NCBI GenBank assembly: GCA_948099385.1
Contig: CANUEZ040000012.1
Span: 10,333,501-10,397,500 of the forward strand
Direction of reading: 5' to 3'
DNA: 64,000 nucleotides
Source: Fasciola hepatica
Taxonomy: Eukaryota; Platyhelminthes; Trematoda; Plagiorchiida; Fasciolidae
Part shown: in pieces, positions 8,969 to 20,980 of the stretch
Numbering within the stretch: position 1 is the stretch's first letter
How the letters are laid out: every line of letters starts with the position of its first letter
Notes under the pieces: generated by a model
Databases searched by the model: none
What the model was told of the DNA's origin: nothing
Seen by the model: the letters and a program-made list of their open reading frames with translations, nothing else
Program-made: the position numbers and the translations under genes

Positions 8969-11913
8969 GAAGGCTGATTGGTGTCGACGAACGTCCCTTC
9001 CTTCATTTTCAAGATGTCTCTGCACAGTAAACGGTGGATCGCTTACGCGGGGTTTCGTCTTGCATCCTAACATTTACTAATTATATATTGCCTGAAAAAT
9101 GTTGGAGTGTTCTGCAATGGTTTTTGGGTGGACGTTCGTGATTTATCGGTGTCGGATGAGCACTGGGTATTGTGAAAAATCAGGGTATTATGACGCCGAG
9201 GGCCAAAAGAAAACTGCTAATGACTGTACGATGTGAACAGGAGAGTTTCGATACAAGTGTTCTTTAGGAATCGTTCCTTATGAATTGGTGTTGCGCTGCA
9301 GCAGCCGTCATGCTTAAACTGTACCAGATTTAGGGCGAAAATACTGTCTGTGGGTGTGTGAACCCCTGGCGTGGCCCTGTTATAACGCTGGGGTGTGATC
9401 TGCACCCATGAAGAGGTTGCATCCTCATTGTGATGGAGCGTGTACTTTAGTCGAAGTCGCTAGATTCATCTCACGGCGAGGCGTCAGTAACCTCGACAGT
9501 TCTGGGGAACGTGGGCCATTGTGGTTTACGAAAGGTTTGCACGACTAGGGTCCATCACAACTTGTGTGCGTTGATGGGATGGTGTCGAATTATCCTCGGT
9601 TCGAAGGGTGAGTTCGGCGTCCGAAATTGTGGTTCATTTGGAAAATGTTTGCTGTTTGCCGCTTCTTTGGTTGTGCTAATTGTGCGAAACTGGAAGCTTC
9701 AGAATCGAAAACTGTGTTGGCAGCAGTGCCCAGCGACTCGTGAGCCACTGGACTGGTGTCGTGTACGAGGCGGCACCGTTTGATGCGAAGAGGTTTGGCC
9801 CGCGACGGAGAATGCGTGATGCGCACGGTTGGTCAGGCGCCGACGTCGAAAACTGAAACGGAGGTGAGATATTTTTGGGTACGCGACTGGGCCGCGCGAA
9901 TTCTGTCCACAGACGTGAATTTCCGGGGCTGGTATGCGAGTGTGATATTGATGTGTACAATAGACTGAGATTTGGTACCAAATGATGTTCCATATTTCAT
10001 TGTGCACGATCTGTTTTGAAACCTACTATACATTACCCCTGACTATGACGATTGCAGGCTTCAGGCAAATAACCGAGCCTCTTATTATGTGAATCATAGT
10101 TTTTTCGGTCTGGTCGTTTTTTTTTGAATTGACTGGAGTAAACGAAACTAGGCTGGGGGAAGATTTGCGCTTAGGTGCCCTGCTGGCGCCGTTGAAAGTG
10201 CCAGAGTGATGTATTGTCTCACGCTCCTTGCGGTGTGGCGGTGTCCCAGTGCCATCGGTCAGATGTGCTTGATCGTTCGTCTTATTGGCGCATTCCCTTG
10301 ATAGTATTTGACGGGTTTTGTGGCCCGAGTCGTTAAAATGCTACGAGTGGTTATTCATTGAGTTTTTCAGTGGTTCAGTGCCACGATTTTCGTTCACCGG
10401 CACTATAAGGTGTGCTCATTTTAATAGTCCCGATGACTGAGTTCTGGTCCTCTTGTTTTAATCGAGTTCTCATCCTTCGTGCTTATAGTATCTGTGGCCA
10501 CTCCACATTAATAGTAATAAGATGTTTCACTATGTGATCGGTGCTCTCAATATTGTTTCCGTTTGCAGGTTGAAAGGACGGAATCCATGGACTTGACCTC
10601 CGTTTTGCGTGCGAAAACCATCGTGTCGGAGACCGTTGGGTTTGGTGTATGGGGAACCAGCCTCAAGGGTCTGATTCATGGTGCATTTAACGACCAGTGC
10701 CTACAACAAAAAATATATGTTGTGCGGAAGTCCTTTGGGTTCTGCTTTTGTTTACCGTGAGAGGGTTCCACGGTGTGTCGTTCCTTGATGTGTTGCATAG
10801 GAGTGTGATAGATGGCATGAGCGTCCACTTGCGTTTGTATTAAAAAATACGATAACCATCGAGATGCACTTTCGCAATACTGTTATCTCGAGTGAGCTTC
10901 GACATCCCTGGTGCCTCAATTGCGATCGCGAGATCTCGGTCGTGTTTGAATTAGTTGTATGATAAGGTTGGAAACCACTAGTCTGGTTTGGCTTACTCGT
11001 GCTCATGCGTGAATATGGCATGCCGCAGTAACTGATGCCCACGGCCTACGTTGGTTTACCGCACGAGTCCCCTATGGGTCCGATGTTTTATTTGTCCTGA
11101 CGACAGCCATAGGAACAGTTCGTTTCTCGCGAGTGGGTTTCGAAGTTAATTCGCTCCGCCCCTCATGGTGCTCAGAGTCTTGTGACGGATTACGATAGCG
11201 GTAGAATGAGTGGATCTATCGAGGTGTTGGCAATATCAGTTTAGGTGTGGTTCGAAGGCTTGAAACTTCGGTCTGGGAGTGAATTCCAATTTCCTTGCTC
11301 GAGTGGGACTCAGGGCGAGTCTCTCCGGGCTTCAAACTTGTGCTTCACGGATGTGTTGGAGTAGAATGACCTGATATAAGTCCTTCGATTTCAGAGTAAT
11401 GGATAGGCGACGAAAAAGGACGGCGAATGTGTGTTAGTGGCGCGCCCGTATTAAGTTAGCTTAAGATGTATAGAAGCCCAAGGTTTGTCTAACCGAGTCT
11501 TAAACTTCTTCCCGATGGTTGTCTCAACCCCATCGTTTGAAATTCGTTCCCAGTACTTCAGAACCCAGCATTCGAATAGGTCTGCTTTCAAGCTCCAGCA
11601 GGTGAGCGGCTTCATTAACTTTTATCCGTGCCGTCGGGGATAACCGGTTGCTTTATTCATGGAGTTTGGTGGCAAACGTGATGGTGGTAACCCACTGGAA
11701 CGGCCTCAGCTAGTGGGAATTAACAGTTACCAGTTTTTCGGTGGCGCATGTATACCGGTGATGTCTTTGTGCGTCACCTGTGTGAGTTAAATAGTAGGGG
11801 AGGGCCATACTAGTGGGCAGGTTCCTGGTTAGTTTAACAACTCATCGTCTGATGGCATCAGTGATCAACCTTCTTGGTGGGGGGCGAAAAATTGTGAAGC
11901 TATAGTAATCTGT

Positions 11914-13629
11914 AGAAAAAGACTGACAGCCCGCAAGACGTACAAAACCGAATGAGCACGGGAGAGCTACAATGTGTCCAGGAACTCAGCCCAAGCGACA
12001 AGGAGAGCAGAGGAAGGTTCTTCTAAACGCGGGTTAGTTGTATCGGACCGTGCAAACTCCAAAGGTATCTGTGTGCTTGTCCACTTGAAAGAACGTATGA
12101 GAGAATGTGTAGCAACTTCGGGAGGAGCATTGGACAATTAGCTCTAAGCGTGGAAGAGAAGGTCAACACGCTCTTGCTGTTTGCCAAGAACATATATCGG
12201 CCAGTAAATAATCTATAGGAAATAATAAGGGAAGCACAATTGCCTTCAATACCCGAACTGTGTGCAGACGAGGCAAAGGTACGCATGGAATTTCAAATAG
12301 AAACAATGCCACAGGACCAGATGGGACTCACTCAGTTCTCATTCAGCCTCTATCTGAGTTCCTAGGGGCTCCGGTGACGCTGCTTTGTGAAGCATCATTT
12401 AGAATATACAAGATAGGACCCCGACAAAAGGCTGAAAACTGCCAGTCGGCTACGCTAACTTCAGTACCGTGTAAGTGCTTGGAGTTAATAGCGAGGAAGC
12501 ACATCTCTAGACGCTTGTTTCAGTATGACCTCACATCAGTTGCTCAGCGCGAGCCCGTGGCGGGTCGACCTTGTCTGACGAACCTCCTGCTGTTCCTCGA
12601 GGAGGTAACCAGGTGCCTGGACGAAGGACAGTTAGTTGAGGTCTCCTGCATGGACTTCAGCGGAGCTCTTGATTCTGTGAAGCACGTTTCTGGACGTCAA
12701 ACTGCGCCTATGGGAACTGTTGACAAGACAATGCAGTTTGTCAATAGCCTTCTAACAGGGCGAACGTTTAGTGTTGAGGTGCATAGTCATGTGTCGAAAT
12801 CAGATGGTGTAGCTATCAGGGGGCTCGGCGCTCGGGCCCTCTTCTCTCTGCTCTTCCTCATCTCCATCAACGATCTGGCACGCGAACTTGCCAATCCTAC
12901 CTTTGTGTTCACCGGCGAAGTCAAGGCAGCTGGAGTAGATATGGACCTCGACGTATTGGCCATACAAAACTGGTTGCCCGGATGGAACCCTCCACTGAGC
13001 CTCGCCAAAAGCAAATATCGGACCATGAATACGGTGGCTAGAGGGGATGGCAGGATATCAATGCAGATGGTCTTTCAGGTTGAAGACTTGGACGTAATGC
13101 TAGATAACTGTTTCAAGCTATCGAAGCAGTGCACCGCAGCGAGAACTATGGCCCGAAGGGGACTCTTTCGAGTTGGAGCTACCACGTCGTGTAGGGGGTC
13201 GGAGATTTTCGTCCCGATCTTCCAGGCCGTAGTTAGAACACACCTGGAGTGCTGCGCACAAGCCTGGGCACCGTACTGTCGGAAAGATATAGACCTTGTG
13301 AGGAAGCTACAAAGGTTAGCCATCAGAAGGTTGACTAGACAAAGGGTTTGACTAAACAAAGTGCCTCCATGCCCTGCATCTGTTCCCGATGATAAGGCGG
13401 CGCGTTCGCTTAATGGAGGGACTGTTAGATGTAGATTGAGAAGACCTCGTCTCCCCGATCCCAGAGAGAGAGGCACAATGTAGCATAGTATTTGTTGTAG
13501 AGAGAGCACTCAAGGCCCCAAATTAGAGCAAATCACTTCGCAAATTGGGGGGATACCCTTTTGGAATAAGCCCCTGGGGAGCTCGTGAGTGTTACAACAA
13601 CCAAAGCTTTTAAAAAAGCGATGAGCTAG
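11914..13629 (+). pseudogene. CR1/Jockey-group LINE relic, RT region (unit 3)
   Basis: Collinear with the unit 1 relic. The open stretch from about 12260 to 13351 is uninterrupted, with MDFSG at the first palm block as in unit 1 and the catalytic pair replaced by F-T-G-E. The upstream stop, the frame change before ATGPDG and the frame break before the C-terminal KAFKKAM motif are all retained. All four relics therefore descend from one already dead insertion that was duplicated with the unit. Confidence 0.87.
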
Positions 13630-14091
13630 TGCTGGGTGGCAGTATATCACAAGGTATGGTAGGTAGTCTAAGGGTCAGATGCAATGCATCCATTGTTTCC
13701 CCCTTTCGCTACTGAGAACTGATACTGCACAAAATTTCCGACTTTCAGAAAAAGAAAACCACGCAGTATTAGGAGCTGCGGAAACGCATCGAAAACACAA
13801 CTATCTGGACGTGCGATTGGCTCCGGCCACGCAAAGTCCCATCAAAACCGAAGTCAACTGAGCGTCCTAAAATGTACTCCACGAAAGTGTAGCGCAATCC
13901 GCATCTTATTATGCACACCGAGTATCCCATAACTACAAAACTCTTGAACGGGCCTGATTGAAAAAGCAGAAAATTTATTGACAGTTAGTTTTATTTGTCG
14001 AGAACTTGCACCTGTTGTTTGAACGTATCCCCTGTGGGTTACATCCTGTCTTGGGCGGTTGGACTTTGGGTGGTTGTTCCCTCCGGTGATC

Positions 14092-14869
14092 ATGTCTGAT
14101 ACTTGCTACCAATGTGGGCGTTCGGGGCACTTTGCTCGTGATTGTAGGGCTGGAGGCTCTGGCGGCCGCGGTGGTGGCGGCAGCCGCGGCGGTGACGGTT
14201 ATCGTGGTGGTCGCTCGGGACGTGGTAAGTAAATCGGCCATTGTTCGCGGACATTTTTAATTGTCACTTCGATGGGCTTGTTACGAATAGCTGTTTCATA
14301 TTTTCAGCAGATGTGTGCTTCACTTGTGGTCAAAGTGGACACATGGCCCGTGACTGTGTGAACGAACGCAGCAGCGGCGGTGGTGGCGGCGGCGGATACG
14401 GTGGCAGCAGAGGTGAGTTGGTTTCGAATACTCCGTGTAGCGGAATAAGTGTTTTGATGGCTGTTACATTTGCGCTGCTATCGGTGCTAAATAGAGGATG
14501 CTTTGACTAACGAGTTATTTCGGTGAATGAGTGGCGTGTGATCGGTATCTCTTTATGTCTTGCAGGCGCATGTTACACCTGTGGTGGATCCGGACATATC
14601 GCTCGTGATTGCACGAGCACTCAGCGCGGAGGTAGTTATGGTGGTGGCGGCGGCGGTGGTGGTGGTGGTGGTGGTCGCGGATGCTACAATTGTGGTGAGA
14701 TTGGTCATGTGGCACGTAGCTGCCCCAATAATCAGAGAAATGGAACAAGTAATATCCAGTGTTACAGGTACTGCGGTCGATGTGTTTCTTGATGTTTCGG
14801 TTTAGGTGTCATCAGTACGGTCATATGGCTCGAGATTGTACGGACAGTGCAGCTGCAGCAGAGGCATAG
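14092..14869 (+). CDS. CNBP-like five-CCHC zinc-knuckle protein, four exons (unit 3 copy)
   Basis: Exons are 14092-14224, 14308-14412, 14566-14767 and 14806-14869. The predicted protein equals that of the unit 2 copy: five intact knuckles, Met154, Ala164, a Gly-only exon 2 linker and 12 Gly before knuckle 4. Intron 3 is again 38 bp and rests on a GTACTG donor. If it were retained, the frame would reach a TGA within the intron and the fifth knuckle would be lost. The expected role is single-stranded nucleic-acid binding in the cytoplasm or nucleus, as for the CNBP family. Confidence 0.9.
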
Positions 14870-17814
14870 GAAGGCTGATTGGTGTCGACGAACGTCCCTT
14901 CCTTCATTTTCAAGATGTCTCTGCACAGTAAACGGTGGATCGCTTACGCGGGGTTTCGTCTTGCATCCTAACATTTACTAATTATATATTGCCTGAAAAA
15001 TGTTGGAGTGTTCTGCAATGGTTTTTGGGTGGACGTTCGTGATTTATCGGTGTCGGATGAGCACTGGGTATTGTGAAAAATCAGGGTATTATGACGCCGA
15101 GGGCCAAAAGAAAACTGCTAATGACTGTACGATGTGAACAGGAGAGTTTCGATACAAGTGTTCTTTAGGAATCGTTCCTTATGAATTGGTGTTGCGCTGC
15201 AGCAGCCGTCATGCTTAAACTGTACCAGATTTAGGGCGAAAATACTGTCTGTGGGTGTGTGAACCCCTGGCGTGGCCCTGTTATAACGCTGGGGTGTGAT
15301 CTGCACCCATGAAGAGGTTGCATCCTCATTGTGATGGAGCGTGTACTTTAGTCGAAGTCGCTAGATTCATCTCACGGCGAGGCGTCAGTAACCTCGACAG
15401 TTCTGGGGAACGTGGGCCATTGTGGTTTACGAAAGGTTTGCACGACTAGGGTCCATCACAACTTGTGTGCGTTGATGGGATGGTGTCGAATTATCCTCGG
15501 TTCGAAGGGTGAGTTCGGCGTCCGAAATTGTGGTTCATTTGGAAAATGTTTGCTGTTTGCCGCTTCTTTGGTTGTGCTAATTGTGCGAAACTGGAAGCTT
15601 CAGAATCGAAAACTGTGTTGGCAGCAGTGCCCAGCGACTCGTGAGCCACTGGACTGGTGTCGTGTACGAGGTGGCACCGTTTGATGCGAAGAGGTTTGGC
15701 CCGCGACGGAGAATGCGTGATGCGCACGGTTGGTCAGGCGCCGACGTCGAAAACTGAAACGGAGGTGAGATATTTTTGGGTACGCGACTGGGCCGCGCGA
15801 ATTCTGTCCACAGACGTGAATTTCCGGGGCTGGTATGCGAGTGTGATATTGATGTGTACAATAGACTGAGATTTGGTACCAAATGATGTTCCATGTTTCA
15901 TTGTGCACGATCTGTTTTGAAACCTACTATACATTACCCCTGACTATGACGATTGCAGGCTTCAGGCAAATAACCGAGCCTCTTATTATGTGAATCATAG
16001 TTTTTTCGGTCTGGTCGTTTTTTTTTGAATTGACTGGAGTAAACGAAACTAGGCTGGGGGAAGATTTGCGCTTAGGTGCCCTGCTGGCGCCGTTGGAAGT
16101 GCCAGAGTGATGTATTGTCTCACGCTCCTTGCGGTGTGGCGGTGTCCCAGTGCCATCGGTCAGATGTGCTTGATCGTTCGTCTTATTGGCGCATTCCCTT
16201 GATAGTATTTGACGGGTTTTGTGGCCCGAGTCGTTAAAATGCTACGAGTGGTTATTCATTGAGTTTTTCAGTGGTTCAGTGCCACGATTTTCGTTCACCG
16301 GCACTATAAGGTGTGCTCATTTTAATAGTCCCGATGACTGAGTTCTGGTCCTCTTGTTTTAATCGAGTTCTCATCCTTCGTGCTTATAGTATCTGTGGCC
16401 ACTCCACATTAATAGTAATAAGATGTTTCACTATGTGATCGGTGCTCTCAATATTGTTTCCGTTTGCAGGTTGAAAGGACGGAATCCATGGACTTGACCT
16501 CCGTTTTGCGTGCGAAAACCATCGTGTCGGAGACCGTTGGGTTTGGTGTATGGGGAACCAGCCTCAAGGGTCTGATTCATAGTGCATTTAACGACCAGTG
16601 CCTACAACAAAAAATATATGTTGTGCGGAAGTCCTTTGGGTTCTGCTTTTGTTTACCGTGAGAGGGTTCCACGGTGTGTCGTTCCTTGATGTGTTGCATA
16701 GGAGTGTGATAGATGGCATGAGCGTCCACTTGCGTTTGTATTAAAAAATACGATAACCATCGAGATGCACTTTCGCAATACTGTTATCTCGAGTGAGCTT
16801 CGACATCCCTGGTGCCTCAATTGCGATCGCGAGATCTCGGTCGTGTTTGAATTAGTTGTATGATAAGGTTGGAAACCACTAGTCTGGTTTGGCTTACTCG
16901 TGCTCATGCGTGAATATGGCATGCCGCAGTAACTGATGCCCACGGCCTACGTTGGTTTACCGCACGAGTCCCCTATGGGTCCGATGTTTTATTTGTCCTG
17001 ACGACAGCCATAGGAACAGTTCGTTTCTCGCGAGTGGGTTTCGAAGTTAATTCGCTCCGCCCCTCATGGTGCTCAGAGTCTTGTGACGGATTACGATAGC
17101 GGTAGAATGAGTGGATCTATCGAGGTGTTGGCAATATCAGTTTAGGTGTGGTTCGAAGGCTTGAAACTTCGGTCTGGGAGTGAATTCCAATTTCCTTGCT
17201 CGAGTGGGACTCAGGGCGAGTCTCTCCGGGCTTCAAACTTGTGCTTCACGGATGTGTTGGAGTAGAATGACCTGATATAAGTCCTTCGATTTCAGAGTAA
17301 TGGATAGGCGACGAAAAAGGACGGCGAATGTGTGTTAGTGGCGCGCCCGTATTAAGTTAGCTTAAGATGTATAGAAGCCCAAGGTTTGTCTAACCGAGTC
17401 TTAAACTTCTTCCCGATGGTTGTCTCAACCCCATCGTTTGAAATTCGTTCCCAGTACTTCAGAACCCAGCATTCGAATAGGTCTGCTTTCAAGCTCCAGC
17501 AGGTGAGCGGCTTCATTAACTTTTATCCGTGCCGTCGGGGATAACCGGTTGCTTTATTCATGGAGTTTGGTGGCAAACGTGATGGTGGTAACCCACTGGA
17601 ACGGCCTCAGCTAGTGGGAATTAACAGTTACCAGTTTTTCGGTGGCGCATGTATACCGGTGATGTCTTTGTGCGTCACCTGTGTGAGTTAAATAGTAGGG
17701 GAGGGCCATACTAGTGGGCAGGTTCCTGGTTAGTTTAACAACTCATCGTCTGATGGCATCAGTGATCAACCTTCTTGGTGGGGGGCGAAAAATTGTGAAG
17801 CTATAGTAATCTGT

Positions 17815-19530
17815 AGAAAAAGACTGACAGCCCGCAAGACGTACAAAACCGAATGAGCACGGGAGAGCTACAATGTGTCCAGGAACTCAGCCCAAGCGAC
17901 AAGGAGAGCAGAGGAAGGTTCTTCTAAACGCGGGTTAGTTGTATCGGACCGTGCAAACTCCAAAGGTATCTGTGTGCTTGTCCACTTGAAAGAACGTATG
18001 AGAGAATGTGTAGCAACTTCGGGAGGAGCATTGGACAATTAGCTCTAAGCGTGGAAGAGAAGGTCAACACGCTCTTGCTGTTTGCCAAGAACATATATCG
18101 GCCAGTAAATAATCTATAGGAAATAATAAGGGAAGCACAATTGCCTTCAATACCCGAACTGTGTGCAGACGAGGCAAAGGTACGCATGGAATTTCAAATA
18201 GAAACAATGCCACAGGACCAGATGGGACTCACTCAGTTCTCATTCAGCCTCTATCTGAGTTCCTAGGGGCTCCGGTGACGCTGCTTTGTGAAGCATCATT
18301 TAGAATATACAAGATAGGACCCCGACAAAAGGCTGAAAACTGCCAGTCGGCTACGCTAACTTCAGTACCGTGTAAGTGCTTGGAGTTAATAGCGAGGAAG
18401 CACATCTCTAGACGCTTGTTTCAGTATGACCTCACATCAGTTGCTCAGCGCGAGCCCGTGGCGGGTCGACCTTGTCTGACGAACCTCCTGCTGTTCCTCG
18501 AGGAGGTAACCAGGTGCCTGGACGAAGGACAGTTAGTTGAGGTCTCCTGCATGGACTCCAGCGGAGCTCTTGATTCTGTGAAGCACGTTTCTGGACGTCA
18601 AACTGCGCCTATGGGAACTGTTGACAAGACAATGCAGTTTGTCAATAGCCTTCTAACAGGGCGAACGTTTAGTGTTGAGGTGCATAGTCATGTGTCGAAA
18701 TCAGATGGTGTAACTATCAGGGGGCTCGGCGCTCGGGCCCTCTTCTCTCTGCTCTTCCTCATCTCCATCAACGATCTGGCACGCGAACTTGCCAATCCTA
18801 CCTTTGTGTTCACCGGCGAAGTCAAGGCAGCTGGAGTAGATATGGACCTCGACGTATTGGCCATACAAAACTGGTTGCCCGGATGGAACCCTCCACTGAG
18901 CCTCGCCAAAAGCAAATATCGGACCATGAATACGGTGGCTAGAGGGGATGGCAGGATATCAATGCAGATGGTCTTTCAGGTTGAAGACTTGGACGTAATG
19001 CTAGATAACTGTTTCAAGCTATCGAAGCAGTGCACCGCAGCGAGAACTATGGCCCGAAGGGGACTCTTTCGAGTTGGAGCTACCACGTCGTGTAGGGGGT
19101 CGGAGATTTTCGTCCCGATCTTCCAGGCCGTAGTTAGAACACACCTGGAGTGCTGCGCACAAGCCTGGGCACCGTACTGTCGGAAAGATATAGACCTTGT
19201 GAGGAAGCTACAAAGGTTAGCCATCAGAAGGTTGACTAGACAAAGGGTTTGACTAAACAAAGTGCCTCCATGCCCTGCATCTGTTCCCGATGATAAGGCG
19301 GCGCGTTCGCTTAATGGAGGGACTGTTAGATGTAGATTGAGAAGACCTCGTCTCCCCGATCCCAGAGAGAGAGGCACAATGTAGCATAGTATTTGTTGTA
19401 GAGAGAGCACTCAAGGCCCCAAATTAGAGCAAATCACTTCGCAAATTGGGGGGATACCCTTTTGGAATAAGCCCCTGGGGAGCTCGTGAGTGTTACAACA
19501 ACCAAAGCTTTTAAAAAAGCGATGAGCTAG
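17815..19530 (+). pseudogene. CR1/Jockey-group LINE relic, RT region (unit 4)
   Basis: Collinear with the other three. The open stretch from about 18161 to 19252 is uninterrupted. The catalytic motif is F-T-G-E and the first palm block reads MDSSG. The mixture of unit 2-like and unit 3-like states within one relic fits exchange between units rather than simple stepwise duplication. Confidence 0.87.
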
Positions 19531-19992
19531 TGCTGGGTGGCAGTATATCACAAGGTATGGTAGGTAGTCTAAGGGTCAGATGCAATGCATCCATTGTTTC
19601 CCCCTTTCGCTACTGAGAACTGATACTGCACAAAATTTCCGACTTTCAGAAAAAGAAAACCACGCAGTATTAGGAGCTGCGGAAACGCATCGAAAACACA
19701 ACTATCTGGACGTGCGATTGGCTCCGGCCACGCAAAGTCCCATCAAAACCGAAGTCAACTGAGCGTCCTAAAATGTACTCCACGAAAGTGTAGCGCAATC
19801 CGCATCTTATTATGCACACCGAGTATCCCATAACTACAAAACTCTTGAACGGGCCTGATTGAAAAAGCAGAAAATTTATTGACAGTTAGTTTTATTTGTC
19901 GAGAACTTGCACCTGTTGTTTGAACGTATCCCCTGTGGGTTACATCCTGTCTTGGGCGGTTGGACTTTGGGTGGTTGTTCCCTCCGGTGATC

Positions 19993-20770
19993 ATGTCTGA
20001 TACTTGCTACCAATGTGGGCGTTCGGGGCACTTTGCTCGTGATTGTAGGGCTGGAGGCTCTGGCGGCCGCGGTGGTGGCGGCAGCCGCGGCGGTGACGGT
20101 TATCGTGGTGGTCGCTCGGGACGTGGTAAGTAAATCGGCCATTGTTCGCGGACATTTTTAATTGTCACTTCGATGGGCTTGTTACGAATAGCTGTTTCAT
20201 ATTTTCAGCAGATGTGTGCTTCACTTGTGGTCAAAGTGGACACATGGCCCGTGACTGTGTGAACGAACGCAGCAGCGGCGGTGGTGGCGGCGGCGGATAC
20301 GGTGGCAGCAGAGGTGAGTTGGTTTCGAATACTCCGTGTAGCGGAATAAGTGTTTTGATGGCTGTTACATTTGCGCTGCTATCGGTGCTAAATAGAGGAT
20401 GCTTTGACTAACGAGTTATTTCGGTGAATGAGTGGCGTGTGATCGGTATCTCTTTATGTCTTGCAGGCGCATGTTACACCTGTGGTGGATCCGGACATAT
20501 CGCTCGTGATTGCACGAGCACTCAGCGCGGAGGTAGTTATGGTGGTGGCGGCGGCGGTGGTGGTGGTGGTGGTGGTCGCGGATGCTACAATTGTGGTGAG
20601 ATTGGTCATGTGGCACGTAGCTGCCCCAATAATCAGAGAAATGGAACAAGTAATATCCAGTGTTACAGGTACTGCGGTCGATGTGTTTCTTGATGTTTCG
20701 GTTTAGGTGTCATCAGTACGGTCATATGGCTCGAGATTGTACGGACAGTGCAGCTGCAGCAGAGGCATAG
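19993..20770 (+). CDS. CNBP-like five-CCHC zinc-knuckle protein, four exons (unit 4 copy)
   Basis: Exons are 19993-20125, 20209-20313, 20467-20668 and 20707-20770. The protein matches the unit 2 and 3 copies. It is the last complete gene before array A breaks off: the partial fifth unit ends at 23898, well before its own gene would begin. The 35-bp deletion private to this unit lies about 200 bp after the stop codon and could remove 3' UTR sequence, but the coding part is unaffected. Confidence 0.9.
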
Positions 20771-20975
20771 GAAGGCTGATTGGTGTCGACGAACGTCCCT
20801 TCCTTCATTTTCAAGATGTCTCTGCACAGTAAACGGTGGATCGCTTACGCGGGGTTTCGTCTTGCATCCTAACATTTACTAATTATATATTGCCTGAAAA
20901 ATGTTGGAGTGTTCTGCAATGGTTTTTGGGTGGACGTTCGTGATTTATCGGTGTCGGATGAGCACTGGGTATTGT

Positions 20976-20980
20976 GAAAA
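20976..20980. other. Junction of a 35-bp deletion flanked by GAAAA microhomology
   Basis: Units 1-3 read tgtgaaaaatcagg, then about 20 further bases, then ccaaaagaaaactgc. Unit 4 reads tgtgaaaactgc. One copy of the 5-bp GAAAA found at both edges remains, the usual footprint of replication slippage or microhomology-mediated repair. Confidence 0.9.

Larger units (their letters stand above)
5904..11804 (+). repeat. Array A unit 2
   Basis: 5901 bp; it lacks the TC found at 4141-4142 of unit 1. It carries gcgacc near 6094 like unit 1, but shares most other states with units 3 and 4. Private or rare states include an extra in-frame stop in the LINE relic (TGA at 7352-7354), gttatt in place of gttaat near 6585, a GCG-type change near 9770 (gaggcgg), and gaaagtg near 10195. 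Contents: LINE relic about 6013-7728, gene 8191-8968, non-coding 8969-11804, including the 65-codon open stretch at 10563-10760. Confidence 0.97.
11805..17705 (+). repeat. Array A unit 3
   Basis: 5901 bp. It shares gcgacaagg (about 11996), catagtgc (about 16578) and ccatgtttc (about 15891) with unit 4, marking units 3 and 4 as closest relatives. A private change in the LINE relic gives Ala for Thr near 12811 (gtagctatc). Contents: LINE relic about 11914-13629, gene 14092-14869, non-coding 14870-17705, including the 65-codon open stretch at 16464-16661. Confidence 0.97.
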